Assembly: GCA_008933995.1 (NCBI GenBank)
Contig: WARS01000013.1
Location: 15,193,806 to 15,257,805, forward strand
Source of the DNA: Datnioides undecimradiatus
Taxonomy: Eukaryota > Chordata > Actinopteri > Lobotiformes > Datnioididae
Direction of reading: 5' to 3'
Length of the DNA stretch: 64,000 bases
This document shows, piece after piece, positions 1 to 14,900 of this stretch (the stretch's first letter is position 1; each line of letters begins with the position of its first letter). The notes beneath the pieces were generated by a model. The model was given only the letters and a program-made list of their open reading frames with translations. It had not been told where the DNA came from and searched no databases. The translations under genes were made by a program, and so were the position numbers.

Positions 1-2252
1 CTCTGCACTGGGCTGGCAGTCTTTAAACTGGAGAGATGAGGAGATGCATGGATGGATGCGTGCCGGGAGGAAGCGAGAAGATAGCGAGCTGAGGTGGATG
101 CGATGATACAGTGGGAGGTCAGAATCAGGAAGAGCGCAAAATAAAGGAAATAATAGATAAAAAGCTGAAGATGAGAGCATGTTCTAAGAGCTCATTCTAT
201 CATTGGGAATTTAACTGAATTGTTAATTAATTAGTGGACAGTTCAGTTTCTCATATCTAAGGTTTTGATGTCTCCCTATGTCTCCCTGGATGATGTCTGT
301 CTGATAGTCAGTTTTACCGAAATGTTTCGACAGCTATTGGACGGACTGACATCACAGCCGTTTTCTTACAGGGACTTTTCCTCCAACACCATCATCACGT
401 CAAAATACATTTTTATTTAAATCTTTGGTTTGCCATTAAACATTCCCACCAGCCTCAGCTGAATCTGTGCTTTGCTGCGCACACTTGCAAACTAAACTAC
501 AATAATACCTGATAAACATCAACATGCTGGCATTATCATTGCATTTCAGCTCCTCCAACTCTGGACCATCACAAACAGAAAGGCATGCAATGTCTCCAGA
601 GCCACGCCAAATCCCCTTATTCATTCAGCCAATAAGGAAATCAGAGTTTGATGCTAGAGGAGTTGATGATTCAAAGACGTGTTTTCAAGCAACCCGGGAG
701 TGAGTGTGCAGCTATAGAGACTGCTGGGAACTCGTGCAAATCATGGGAGACCATGGAGCTGACAGGATGCAAACTCACTGAATAAGAATTAAGGCCAGCA
801 GGTGTGTGTGTGTCCTAACATAACATAAAAATTGTTTAAGACCAGCTTTCACACCTCTCTTACTCACTGTGTGCACATGAGGGTGATGTAGTAAAACAGG
901 TGGTAGAGTGGTTGTGTGTGTTGCCATTGCTTGCACCCCATTCTTAATGGAAAATGTGCTTTTGTTCAAAGCACAAAGAGATAAAATCATTTCAAGCTCT
1001 CAAGAGCAATGATATCAACTAGCAAAACATCAAAAGCTGAACACTCTACCAGCCAAAGTGCATGAGGTAACTAACAAGGAAACAGTCAGGATGACATGAA
1101 TTAACTCTCTACCGGGGTGGGCGGGTTGGAATTGTAGGGCTCAGCACCGTAAACGCTAACTTGCAGGGCATATGACAGCAGTGAGCCTGCCTCCCTTTAT
1201 TTCCAGAGACAGTTCAAAGGCAGCTTAGCGCAGTAAGCCTTCATTAAGGCATGGATCAGCACCAGGGCAAAAACTGGGGTGAATTAGCATTGCTAGCACA
1301 CGGGTCATGAGGAATTACGGAGATTTGTTGATTTCAGAAAAGAGGAAAAAAAAGCTGCAAGCAATAAAGGGCTGCAAGCTTGTAGTGTTAATTTACAGAA
1401 ACAATGTCACAGTTGTGCAAAAATGATGAGGAGATGATTAAGTCTCTTTCTTCCCATCATTCAATCATGCCAGCACTTAAAGAACTCAGGTCCCAGGTCT
1501 TAACACTGTTCACCATCACTGAAACCTCTCAGCCATCCAAAATGACATGTACAGGAACAGTTAAGCATTAAGGAAATAAGCATTAAACACAGATAGCGAC
1601 CTGCACCCCATTGCACAAGCTCATTTCTGAATTCAAGCTAAAATGATTTTTAAAAAGTGAGACATAACAGAGTGATTTCATTCGTCGTCAGTAAAGGAAA
1701 GAGATTAAATAATACTCACTGTGAAATCCATCCCCATGCAAGACTTTGCATAAGAGCACATTATGGCTCACACACATACCATCTCCTGTGAGGGACTAAA
1801 AGGACTTTTCTGATGCCTATCAGTTTTAATCCAAATGCATGAGCACCTGTTAGAGATGACCTTGATAGGAGAAGCGGGGAAAGTACTGGAGATGTGGATC
1901 AGAGTAAAGCTACTGGCTTTATTGCAAAAGCTGTCAGAAAACATGACACAGACTTACACAGCTGTCCTACATAATGAAGCTCTATTAAGTCTATACAAAA
2001 GAGCAATGTGAGGTTTGATCAGATAATTATTCAGTGCTGAAGTGCAGCCATGCACTTTGTGCAGTTTGGGGATATATCGCATTTTTCAGATTATGGAGAG
2101 TAATGTCTATGATTATTTTTGTCTTTTGGCTACAAATAGAAGTCCATAGATGTAGTGGCTCGGTATTATTTATAATTTGTCAGGTCAAATGACGAATCAT
2201 ATCCACATCATTTACTGAACACTATGGTGAAACAATCACTCATTACCATCTA

Positions 2253-2276
2253 AAACTCACTCACTCACTCACTCAC
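2253..2276. repeat. (ACTC)n short tandem repeat
   Basis: Five to six ACTC units in the 3' flank. Confidence 0.9.
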
Positions 2277-4994
2277 CCCATTAAAATTTAATTTAATTTC
2301 TGGTTTCTTGTTGAACCGTTTTGTGCTTGTACCTGGGAGCAACACTGCGACCTTGCTGCCAACCAAGTGGCTAGTGGAGTTCAGTGTGTCTACAATGGAC
2401 ATGTTTGCCTCCTGCTGGTCAGTTTAGTGTATTTCAACACAAAAGAGGAAAACGGCTGTGTGCTGAACCACGAGACATTCCTTGAAACTGGTGAGATAGT
2501 CCTTCATCAAGCACAATAATGCTTAATTTGATGTTATTAAAAAGATTTCTGGGAATGCCGCACAAAGAGATGAACATGAGAAGAGATCATTAGAAAAATG
2601 TAAATCAATGTGATATTGATCAGTGATAATAATAAAAAAATAATAAAAATGCCACTGACAACAATAATGTTATATGTATAAGAACAACAACAATAACAAC
2701 CTAATATATAATAGCAAATCTGCTCTGCTCAATTCTAGGTGTATCTGGTATGTATAAGCAAAACTTCACAAACATAAGGTGTGAAAAAAACAACAGTGTA
2801 GGGACAACAGGCAAACACAGTGTAAAACCATAACTGCCACAGTCTAAATAACAGTAGGGAATAACTGTGATGCCAAGCTGACACTCTGACTTTTGAACAG
2901 AGCGGTCACAGTGGAGAGGGTGCAGACAACATATGAGAAAACTTCACTCTGGTATCTCTTTTACCTCATGAGGAGCTTTTTTCCCCCAGGGACAACACAA
3001 GGACATCAGCCTTTCTTCAACAAACAAGACAAATCTATAGAAAATGGGAGTACATGCTGCACAACAGCACTGCAGTCTTGTTACCACAAACATGTGATGC
3101 AGTAGTAATAATATGGACATACACAATGTTACAAAAGCAATAATGAGCATAAAACATAGGGGCAAGCCAACACCTCACATGGATCTCCTGTTACATGTCT
3201 CAGATCTAACTGGTAGATGAGATGACACATCCGTCTTCCTTTTACACATCAAGTTGACAACCACATGCACCCCATATGCTCACCTTCATTCATACAAACA
3301 CAAACACATATGTTAGCTTTGTCTCAGGAGGTCCGGAGGTGTCATATGTGCATTATTGTAATATTTTTTTAATCCAGATGAAAGAGATCATTTCCTTTCT
3401 GCTGCAGAATATCTACTCAAACAATATCAAGGAATCACAATGATCTTTCTTGCAGAGGATAGAGAAACACTGCCTGCATTCAAAATGACAAATAAAACAA
3501 TATGGGAAATGAGGAAATGAGGAATAGTACAGGAATTCAGCTGTGATTGCTTTCTATATCTGTGACCTCTGCGTGTGCATGTGTGCGTTTTTGTGTCACA
3601 TCAGTGTGGCTATTGAATTTTGATGCAGGGCTTCATTGGAATTCAGCAGCTGACCGACAGGCCCCTCAGGATGGCAGCCGGCTGCAGGCGTAGACCATCT
3701 TTGTTTCCGTGACCGCCATGCATAATCTTCATAGAGGCTGTACCAGTACAGGCAGGACTAACTCTGTGTTGTGTGTATTTACCTCAGTGGAAAAGGAGCT
3801 TGATTCAGACAGAATAAGAGGAAAAACAAGGTGAAGACGAAGAGGAGTGGGAGTGCGACTACGAGAGTAAAAGAAGGGGGATGAGAAGCGACAAGTTCAG
3901 CCACAAAACTGTCTGAGAAGCGAAAGGTCAAACTATGATTTATATCAGGGCTTCACAGCTCCTCGGGTTTGCATTATCTGTGAATGCCAGTCATACATCA
4001 CATGACCCCACAGACCTGTCAAAATATAACCCCTTCAAAATAAATCTCCTCTAAATGACAAAGACAAAACATGCCATTTACACAATAAAAAGCCCAGCTT
4101 AACGAGTCATTTGCCTCCTGACCCATACAAGGATACCGCAGTTGTTGGTGCTGCTGCTTTCTGCTCCAAACAAACTTGGGGAGAGAGACAGAAACAGAGA
4201 GACAGCAGGGCAGGGAGTGTTTTCGACCCTGGAAAACATCGAGTGAGGAGGTTTACCATCTCCATGCAAATACGCTGACGCAGCTTTAGTGATAAATCTG
4301 CTACGTTTCCATTGTGTAGCACCGACCACCAATGGCTTCTTCTTTTCTCTCGCTCCCCCTCCTTCACCCCATATTGAGTCTTGTGCTCCTCTGCTGAAAT
4401 AGCCAGACCCCATTCATATGCCTGGGCCCGCTGACAGTTTTATTTGCCAGGCTGTCTTGTTAACACAGTGAATAGCAGGGCCCGCCTGTGTTATGCAGAT
4501 CAGACTGGGTTACCGAGGGGACAGACGTCAGTAAGCCATTCAGGACCGGGTTAAAACTCAACCAAAATCCCTCTTGTCCTACTGCAACCATCCTCTATTC
4601 TCCTCTTCTTCTGCCCCCCTAACTGCTGCGCTTGGCCAGCTAAAGTTTCAGCTAAGTCCCCCTGTTGCATACAAGGACGGCCTTTGTCCAGCGTCAGTCA
4701 GCTCTGGCAATCTGAACTAAACCTGCTGCTTTAAATGAAGTTTTATGCTGTGCTCTTGGCTTGAGGAAATGAAGGAATAGCAAGTAGCAAGATCTGTGGG
4801 CATAAATCCTCCTTTGTAGTCTGACTCAAGTTGGACTGACCTAACCCCACCAAAAAGGTCAAGTGTACCCATTAAAGCACGCATTAAGAGCAGCTCTAAA
4901 AAAAAAACCACATAGGCATCACACAGGAGAGGGTCATGTGATCAGGCCGATCAGGTAGCACATTTACACTCAGGGCACATGTTAATAAGCGTGG

Positions 4995-5009
4995 TAATGA
5001 GTCTCATTA
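4995..5009. promoter_or_regulatory. Homeodomain-like palindrome TAATGAG-T-CTCATTA
   Basis: Perfect 7-bp arms around one base, with TAAT/ATTA cores that homeodomain proteins bind. Further TAAT-type cores lie close by (AGAATTAATAATTC). It might be part of a distal enhancer in the 3' flank, but this is inference from motif only. Confidence 0.3.
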
Positions 5010-7631
5010 GCACAAGGAAACTCAATCAAGCCAAAGGCAAGAATTAATAATTCAGAAGGAGCATGTTGTGCAATGAGAAACTACTCCTATTCCTAACCTG
5101 CCCAGAGCAGCCCACTCAGCTTACAGGAGTTACTCGGGCTGACACACAAGCAGCTAGGTAACAGAGGCTCTTATTTCATCTGTTCTTTTTTGTTAAACCC
5201 ATGTGAGCAGAGCAGCCCAGGTGTCCTGTTCCACGGCAACTTCTGCCACCTTATCATAGGAGATCTCAGGGGATGCCGAGAGAAGAACAGAGTCCTAGGA
5301 TCCTGTACCCGGCCTTTAAATGTGCGAGTCCATGCTGGCTGCACCTACAAGAATTGTTACCCAATGGGCTTCCGTCCAGACTGTCCGGACTGTGAAACGT
5401 GCATTTGTCATTATAAGCTCTACGGCAAACTTCCCATCACACAGAATGCGACCAAACAACAGTCCTGTTTTCTTCCACTGGTGTCTGCAATCACATTTCA
5501 GACCATCTTTGTACTCAGAAATGGACTATTGGGTTTTAAGTCAAATAAGCATCTACACCAAATTCTTGGATGTAATGTTTCGGTAGGCCTGGGTGATTTT
5601 AAATGCCATACACTCCCTTCTTGACTCTGAATGGGAATGCCTCAACACACTCAGTCAGCTTGTTATAAAGGACCAAGCCGAAACACCCCCTGGAGTTTAG
5701 CTTAGTGGAAACATCTTTTATTGAGGCAGCGCAGAGGAGGACAGGAAGAGGAAGAAGAAAGAAAAAAGGAGAAAAACAGTGCCTGTACTGTATATGCATC
5801 TATTTAATATTTAGAGAATGCATCAATATCAAGACAAACACATGTTTAAAGCGCGGGGTCGGTACGGGGACTGAGTAGCATCACTGTAAGTTGTTCTCCA
5901 GCAGCTCAGTTCTTTTGGCTATGCTTCAACAACAACAACAACAAAAACCCAAGACAAAATCTCAGAATGGTGCTCTGAAACTAATACATTAAGAAATCAA
6001 ATAATTAGAGCCCGACCAATTTCAGACTTTTGAGAACAATACTAATTTGAGGGGAGCTGGAATGAAAATAGATATGTTCAAAGTGAACTGTGCACCAATA
6101 TGACTGTGCAAAGGTACTCGTGAGGCCACTTTCTTAAACAAATAACATTTATTAAAAAATATATTTCAGATGAACACTGTTTATGTAACGTTTTAGTGAC
6201 ACAGATATGTTTTTTTATATCATATTCCAGAAGAAAAACATTGGCTATATATATCAGAAACACATCAGCAATGCCAAATATACACCTATAATATCACTAT
6301 TCTTTAGGTGACACCAAAATAAAGTCACTATACAGACTTCACTAGGCACATAAACTCCACCCATCAAAGTTTCATGACGAAATTTACCAAATTTTAGTCT
6401 CATGCAGATGGATGTTTCAACTCAGAGGTTCCCACCTGAGAGATCAGCCACGGAAATAAAGGAATCCTCTTGTTTGTTTGATTTGGATTTTTCCAATATT
6501 CCTGTGAAATATATTCACCTCATAACGTCTCAAAAACCCTCCAAATTCAATTAATCAATTATCAACTCCACTTTGACCCCTACCTGTCATTAGATGACAT
6601 CAGTAAACTCATTTGTTGGGTGTCACACACCTCGCCACCGTGTAGTTCAGCAGTTGGGGTTATTTTTTTCGGTGATTTAGTTTTGCTAGCTGAAATTTGA
6701 ATGTGGGAATGGTGGTCTAGATTTGAGAAAACAGCAATCCACATGCACCATGGTAACTTTTTATATTTAACTTACAAAACCAAACCTATGTTGTTTAGCC
6801 TTCATCAGCTTAGCAACAGACAAACAGCATCAGGTATATGACCAGAGGAGAGCATATGTGCACACCTTCATCGAGCATCTCCCCATCTCTAACCTCTGGG
6901 TCACATAAAGTCCACCACAGTTCAGAATGCACCATTACTTCCATAACTTGTTAAATTAGCGTGAAAAACATTTATTTTTACTTGAAAAAAAGATTCTTTG
7001 TTCCTGTGGAGTAAAACTTGCCAATTTCACAAAGGCTCACTGGAGCTATAAAACAGCCTTTTGCCTCCACAGACAAAGTGCTTTAGTCTGTGTCCACTGA
7101 CAACATTTTAGTCGGAGGGGAAAAAGTTGACTTTTTATTGTGAGACTGCAAAGACAGGCAATTAAAGGGCTGCATTCCTGAGCGAGCTGTTGCCCCTGGA
7201 ACAGTTTACTTTACTGCACAGAAGGCTGGATGGTCTATATGGGTGAGATCCTCCCGTTCTATGGTGGATTCCCGTAAAGAGAGAGCATGCCAGGCAAATC
7301 TATGGCTGCCATGTCAACTTTCAATAAACTGGCTCATAACTTGCTTGACTTTTCTTTTTTTCTGCAGTTTTATGCAATTTAGTCTGCATTTGTGAGAAAA
7401 ACAAATAAGAATAACTCTGGAGAGTTACAGAGTGAAGTGTGCAGGTGTACATAAAAATTAAAACCGGATTGTTTGGTGAGCTTATAATTTTGGACCTCTC
7501 CTCCCCAAGTAATCCTCTGCAGACAAAGTCAAGCAGCTTATTGTGTTCCACGATAACAATGCAGGATTTGTAATCAGCGCACAATGTGCCTTTGGGTTTT
7601 GTTTGTTTCTATAAACTGAGCTTGTGGGCTC

Positions 7632-7660
7632 TGTTGTGAGCTCTGGTGCAGCTCACAACA
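7632..7660. repeat. Perfect inverted repeat, 11-bp arms, 7-nt loop
   Basis: TGTTGTGAGCT, 7 nt, AGCTCACAACA, in the 3' flank. It is a stable hairpin on either strand. The arms are too short for a typical microRNA precursor. Confidence 0.95.
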
Positions 7661-9029
7661 CTGAACTCCATTAAGTTAGTGCTGCTAATTGAGTGACTTT
7701 GTTACTGAAGTGATTGGTGGATATGAGAATCAGCTGATAGTGATCAACTTGCAGTGTTCAGTGCAGTGTCCTAGAAACGTGTGTGATGCTATTTGTATTG
7801 CATTCCTGAAACAGAGTTGCACACATTAGTCACACTCTTTCACACACTAACCCAAACCACCTGCACCTCGTAGCAGTGTCACTTCTTTTTACAATATACA
7901 GTTTGTTCACAGCGTAAGTACATTTACTTTCCTCCCAGAATGACTGTAGACGCAGCAGGATTGGATCCTCTCAGCTGCATGAATGGTCTCTACAGTAAAA
8001 ACTATTATCTTAGTGCAAACAGGGCTAAACAATGGTTTCTTCTCAAGTAGTATGGATGGCCGATTCCATTCAAAGTGCCAGAGATTTGAATTGGTTCCTC
8101 CTGAATGCAACTCTACTTAAAGAAGAAACCCTAGAGTTTCTTTGTACTGATAATCACAGTGCAGAATAGGTTCTTTGCCACACTGCTGTTGGCTTAGTCA
8201 CTGTGTCACAAGTCACTGTAGCAGCAAATAAATAATGGTTTAACCCTCACGTAGTGTATTAATTTACAGATGGATGCTTCAGCTGACTTCAGACTACTCA
8301 AGTGCTTTGATATAAAAAGGCACTGCTGTCTTTGGTATGGAAACATCTGTACATCAGAGAGCAAACAGACTGATGATGTTGGTGCCTGGAGCGAAGCGAT
8401 GCCCTTACCTCCATTTGTGCAGGGCAAAGCCAGGACACTGTTCTCTGCAGGTGATGCAGGGCTGTCCTCTCTCATCTGCAGGATTCAGCTTGAGACAAAC
8501 AGGAACAGAGGATGATGGGTCAAAGTTTGTACTAGTTTTGTCCACACAGCCTGTGGCCCCAAATGTCAGACCATCATTAATAAACAGGTGACTTCTTCTT
8601 TTGAATACTTCACATTTGTGCGTGGCTGCATGGTTCTCAATGCATGGCAGACAGTAGTAATGTTGTTAATGCTGATTTAGCACAAAATCTATTTAGGTTC
8701 TGTGTTCATTTACAGCTAACAGACAATAAGTTGATGCTGAAATACACACAACTAACTCGTGTCACAGTTATCAACAACAAAAGCCAGTGAGTGAAACAGA
8801 GAAAACACATCATTTAGCATGTTTCCTGTTGTGTTGTTAATGAGGTTTGCGCCAGCGTTACGTTAACAGTGCAGATGTAACTTGATGCCCTTAGCAACGG
8901 GACTGAGTAGGAAACTTCAAAACATTCACAAAGAGCAGCAGGGGCATAGAAGATGCGTATTTTTTAATTAGAGCGCCAAAGCAAGTCCAGACATTCCTCA
9001 AACTGAAATTCCATCAAACCTCAAACTTT

Positions 9030-9290
9030 CTGCTTCGCCGACCTACCGATCTGCTGGAATCTCTCCTCTTGTTGCTGCGACTGAACATGACAGGCTGATC
9101 CCAGGACAGTAAAGGCACAGTCAGCTTCTACCGACACAAACAGCGCGCAGAGGAAACTAGAGATCGGCGCGTATTTGTTAAAAATCCCTCACGACTTTCC
9201 AGAACACACCGAGCATTGGCCGCAGTCCTGTCCTATTAACCCCCTTCATTAATGAATGAAGCTGCGCGGTTCCGGATAACAGCTCCACCC
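9030..9290. other. CpG-richer patch in the 3' flank
   Basis: Several GCGC/CGCG-type clusters, then a 12-bp perfect palindrome TTCATTAATGAA (9245-9256), a CCAAT box in CAGCCAATAG at 9301-9310 and T9A11 at 9328-9347. No coding exon is recognisable. It could be a regulatory element. Confidence 0.3.
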
Positions 9291-11962
9291 TGTTTCCTCA
9301 CAGCCAATAGAGGACAGGAATAGCCTCTTTTTTTTTAAAAAAAAAAAGGTGGACAAACTATAATTACTCTTCGATAAAACCCAGCCATGGCAAATGACAG
9401 TGTGGATGAGTTCTGACGTCCAGTCTGAGAAGAGCTCAAGACAAATAACAGAGCCTGTAATCACGCAGGAAATACATGTTTGTAGTGTATTCCCCTTCTC
9501 GCACCCTTTCTTCGCCCAAACAGTTTCGTTTTATTCACCGTGGACTGCAAAACAAGAAGGAAATGTCACTAAACTCAACTCTTTGAAAAGATGAAAAAAT
9601 GAAATGTAAAAATCAGTGACAGAAGAAGTACTCAGATCATTTAATAAAAGTAACAACACAATGGTGTGGAACGATTAGGTTAACATTCAAAATCTTTACT
9701 GAAGTAAAACTGTAAAAGTCAAGTCAAAGTCACTTGTCAATAACGTTTTATCACAATCTATAATATTACATAATTTATCATTAGTTTCAGTGGTCGATCA
9801 AAGTATTGTTTATTAATCTGAAAAGTATCACATGACTAGTGTTCGCACATAAATGCAGTGCAGTAAAAAGTACAATTGTTGCAGCTGAAATGTTGTAAAT
9901 TAAAAGTAGCAGAGTATCAGGAACGCAGAGTATCCTTTATCCTGTTGTTACTCACAGCGTCAGACATTCATGGTGATTCTCCCCTGTATCTCTCTTTTTC
10001 TCTCTTTCTTTCCTAGCATTTCCTAATTCACATTTGGTCACAAAAGATTAATTCCTAACATCTATTCATCTCACCAGAAACGTCTGCCGTGTGCCCCAAG
10101 GGGCGTTTTTTTTCCTCCCTGTGGTCTGACAGTGTTGACTCTCCAGCAAGTGCCTCCCATTCATCACCAGAGAAAAGGCTTTTGAGCATCAGCGGTGCAG
10201 GCTCAGTGAGAGAGCGCTCTGACTCTCCACTTAAGATGTGCTTAAACTATATTATTATTTCTAGACACATCTTGCTCAAGGCTCTACTCTATACCCATTA
10301 TGCAGCTCAGTTCAGGTAAGCTCAGGCACGCATTGCACAATACCGTGAGATGGCGATGCCACTGTGGGTGGCAATAAGAGCTTAGCTGCATAGAGACAAA
10401 CAAAACCTCTGCAGCAAATTCTTGCTTTAGTGTTGAATTGGAAAGTTTCTCAGTGACTAAAAGATTGGGAATTGTGTGGTGATAAAAGTGGTCACACAGT
10501 ATGTCCTACTACTGTGGGGGGACATTGCTGTATTTCTTGTAGTGAATAACCTGGGTCGAAGATTGGCAGCAAGTCTCCTGACTGAAATTCATTTTGGCTG
10601 ATGACTGGTGAACTTTTTCTAAAGTATGTGTGTGAACGGCACAATGACTTGTAAACATAGTTGATGAAATCTCACCACAGGTTACCTTCAGGAGCTGTTC
10701 TTAAGTTCTCAACCCTATGATCCCATTTCTAACATTAGAAACTTTAACTAACACGGATGTACTACAAGCTTATAAGTTAGAGTGATCAGGATATAGTTGC
10801 CTGTTTACACATCTAGCAGAGAAACCAATACTAGCTTTGATTTGGAGTTGTGTTTGTATCCACCTGATGTCCAATGGCAACTGGTTTTTATTTTAGCTCT
10901 GTTTTGGTCTCCACCCAGTCCTGAGGGGAAATTATACAGAAAACAGCTGCTGCCTAGATTTAAAAAGCAAACAAACAAACAGAGTCAGAGTGAATCAAAA
11001 CAGCAATGTTACAGGTCAAAAGTCACTCAAGATTAAAAACCAAAAGATTAAACTGAGAGACCCTAAGCTCCATAGAGCTGAGCGTAGCTGCAGAGTCAGG
11101 GGATAATTTTCTGTAGATTCACCGCTGTGCGTATGTTTGTAGTCATGCAATCCATTGTTAACATGAAAATACTGATTATTGATACTTCAAAACCAACATG
11201 GAATACATGTCCTTAAAGTGTTCAGAAAAACATCATACAATCTGGTGCCTATTGCGACACCACGTCTGCTAAAAACTTAATCAGTACAATTTGGGGACAG
11301 TACAGGACAGCACTGAATGTCAATACACAGTCATATACAGAAAGGTTACAGTGAGGTTCCCTCTGCAAGGCTCAGACAATATGTATAAAAGAAAATCAGT
11401 CAACTAAAAATTAGATTCTAAGACATAAAATAGTGCAGATGTTAAAATATGGGAATATGATGTCTGTGAGACTCCCTAAATCTAACCTTAACAAAGTTAA
11501 AATTGAATGCAACTGTGTGGGTACACTGGTGCAGGAAGCATTTAGATTCTTTATCTAAGGCTGTACAAATACCACACTGTAAAAATATTCTGCTAAAATT
11601 ATAATCAGTAAAATTATTATTAAGAGTAAAAGAACTGAAAGCAGGAAAATTGCCCATGTGATTGCCGGACTATTAAATGTTATATAATCAGATTATTATT
11701 ACTCGTGCAGGCACAGTAGAGGCATGCTTCTAATGTTTCAAATGATTTTATACACAACTGCAACTAATGTCAGTTTTCATTGTTGATTTACTGATAATTA
11801 TACTCTCCATTAACTGATTGATTAGGTTGTAAAAACTGCCAACAAATAGACCTAAACCTAAATATTATTTAAAAGAAATCCTAACATTTTTAAAAGCTAG
11901 AACCATGTAATGCTTTTTTTGCATGAAAAAAAATATGTAAAAATGAAGGAAAAGGAAAGGAA

Positions 11963-11998
11963 GGAAACAAAGGAAACAAAGGAAACAAAGGAAACAAA
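11963..11998. repeat. Tandem 9-mer GGAAACAAA x4
   Basis: Four exact tandem copies in the 3' flank, preceded by a looser GGAAA-rich run. Confidence 0.97.
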
Positions 11999-14900
11999 GT
12001 TATGCATGTGCACATTTGCCTCGTTTCTTTCATTTTGTTTCTCTATTTTGAGAAGAAAGGAAAGCAGTGGTGCAGGTGCTGCTTTGCCAAAACAAAATGA
12101 TTCTGCACTGAATTAAATTGAGGCAGAGAAGCAGTGCAATCTCTGTTTTGTCTCAAGGGCAGACTGGTAACCTTGAGACCCTCAATTGCACCGGTGGATG
12201 AACAGGGGTAAAAAAAAAAAAAAAGAAAGGACCTCCTTGTCACACATGAGCACTCTGGAGTCAAATAAGGCAGTCAGACAGAGAACGAGACAAATGAACA
12301 AAAGAAAGATTGCACAAATGTACACATGCACACACAACAGACATGCAGTCACACACAAATGCAGATAAACACATACAGTATCTGGGCATTCACATTATTT
12401 GTGTGTGCATGTGGGCCTGGGGCGTACGACAGTTCAAAGTCATCGTAGATTACCTTGAGGAATGATGATGATAACGATGGGAGGGGGGAGTTGACCCTGG
12501 GGACTCAGGACTTAAAAACTCCCCTCATTAAGTCTCAAGTTAAGAGTCTAAACATTTCTGGCAGAATCGAAAACAGCTTGTGTGCTATTTCTAGGAGCAA
12601 CACAAAACGAAGACGAGAAATAGCTCCTTTTTTGGTCGTACAGTCTATGGTGAATGTCGGGATATTGAGCTGATTTGGGGCTTTTTTTGCTGCTGTCGCT
12701 GTGGAAATAAAAAACAGTCTTCATAAAAACTTGAACCAGGATTTCTGATGGCGTGCATTTTGCCTCGTATTAGCTCAAATATCTTGCCTGTGAACTTTAG
12801 ACCTGCAAATGTCTGTCGGGTCCAATTTGGCTTCAATGGGCAGTCTCTTGCAGGGTGGTGATCCTGACGTTCAGAAGTGTTGGGAATGTGTAGTACAGCC
12901 TGAAGCCTACAGCTGCTTAGGTCATTCGTCTAATCCTTGTGGGAAGGTCTGTGAGACTTGCAGGGGAAAAAGTGCATACTGTACCTACCTGAATATGGAA
13001 ATACACACAAGTAAAGTTCAGCAGTTTCTATAGGCATGAGCATGTTTATAATGTTCATCACAGCTATTCTTATTTATCTCCTTTTTCATGTTAGACAAAT
13101 CTAATGTTTGATGAGTCAGAAAACCAAGTTTCTGTAACCCCTTTTCTGATGCATAATTCACAATTCACCCTCCCTGTTCTGCCTTTAGTAATAACACTTC
13201 CTGTGGTTTCAACCAGGGACACAGTAGTGAGCTTTAAGATCCTGCAGAGAGGTAAAATGTTGACTGCAGGAGGGCTGCAGATGTAAAGGACCCAGAAGAG
13301 CAGAGCAAGAACTACAGGCCAGTGAAGAATACCAACAAGGACCATGCTCTAATCACACTGCAGCAGCCTGAGGCAAAGCACTTTATCTGCACTGCTCTAA
13401 TAAAAACTACAGGCTGTGGATGTTAGTGAGAGATCAGTGTCTGACATGCTCATTAATGATATATATTGCTACAGGTGTGTCTCAATAAGTGCCTGCACAA
13501 GGAAGCAAATAAAGGCCATAAAGACTAGAATCTCTGTGTAATGTAATCACTACTCAGTGTGATGCGGAAGCAGATTGCATTCACCAAAGGAAAACAAAAA
13601 TTGGAGGACTTATCTTGTAATTGGGACTTCCTTATCTAGAAAGTATGATTTACTTTCACATAATTACAACATCCAGTCGATTAAAAAAAACAATCGTGAA
13701 GTTCTTTTATTCGGTGAATATAACTGGATTTAGAAATAAATTCAGCTGATTTGATAAGACATTAAATTACATTTTCTAGGCTGATGCTTTTATCAAAAGT
13801 TACGTTTTACAACAATAAGCTAAAATGTTTTAAGTGCTCTATAAAGATGTGTAGAGTTTGTGCTGTCCAGATGTTTTAGTTTCAGGTTGTGCATGGTCAA
13901 AGGCATTATGTCCAATATATTTTCTGGTAAATGTCAAGTACTTATTTACTTATTCTTTGCACGTATGAATGCATAAATCCTTTATGCACTGAGGCGTCAG
14001 GAGCATTTTTTAGTTGTATGTGTTTCTGTTTTGAACCACCTGCCCAGCATACATGCATGAATGTACTGATGGCTGCTATCAAACAGGACACTACCCCTGT
14101 GACGTCTCCATGGAGATAGAAACCCTCAACAATCCAGACTCCACACTCTCATAAACGTGCACATTACACGGCTGTCCATTACACATTACAGGTTAAAAGG
14201 TCCATCTAACTACATTTGATTCATCTATTGAACCAGAATGAACCATCCCTCTCTGCCTGACTTTCACTGATTGCAAAGTGCTTATAATTCAAATAATAGA
14301 AGACACAGGACACCAACTCACCCTCCAAGTCATCATTAATATCTGCACAATGTATCAGATGTGTCACATTACTTCTTCACCAGTGACCGTGACATATTAT
14401 CTTTATTTATCTTATAAATGGAAAACATGAAATCAGTGGAATATGTCCTCCAAGCTCTGGTTCACCTGAGTTCCTTTGCAAACAGTCTCACAGTCTCACA
14501 GCTAGAAGACACTTTGTCTTTGTAATGTTATAGCAACATTCAGCTCGCTTGGATGAAATCATCACAACTTTCTACAGTGATGCAACTATTTATGAGCAGC
14601 CAGGCAGAGCCCTTTGGATTACATTTGTGCTACATCTGCTCTCAGGAAAGAAGATTTTCCTGCATGGCTGTCATTTCTTTTTCAGGAATATCTGATGTAA
14701 CACAAATCTGCTGACAAGCTGCTGTCATCTATCTACTCCATAGAGGAGCTGTCTCACAGTTTTCATGTATGAGCAAGAAAGACAAAGGGAAACACAGAGC
14801 TTTTTCTATAAACTGACCCCAGGGGCATCTTAATCTGCTTTTGAATCGTGTTCTTAAGTTTAGACAAGCCCTCTGGAGCTGCTGAAAGCTCCTGCCTCCC

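Noticed and set aside
5190..5624. 144-codon plus-strand open frame with many Cys
   Set aside because: No recognisable domain or splice context, overlapping frames of similar quality, and a composition like the surrounding flank. Treated as chance.
12809..13033. 74-codon Cys-rich plus-strand frame
   Set aside because: The Cys spacing looks EGF/TSR-like at first glance but fits no family, and no neighbouring exons were found.
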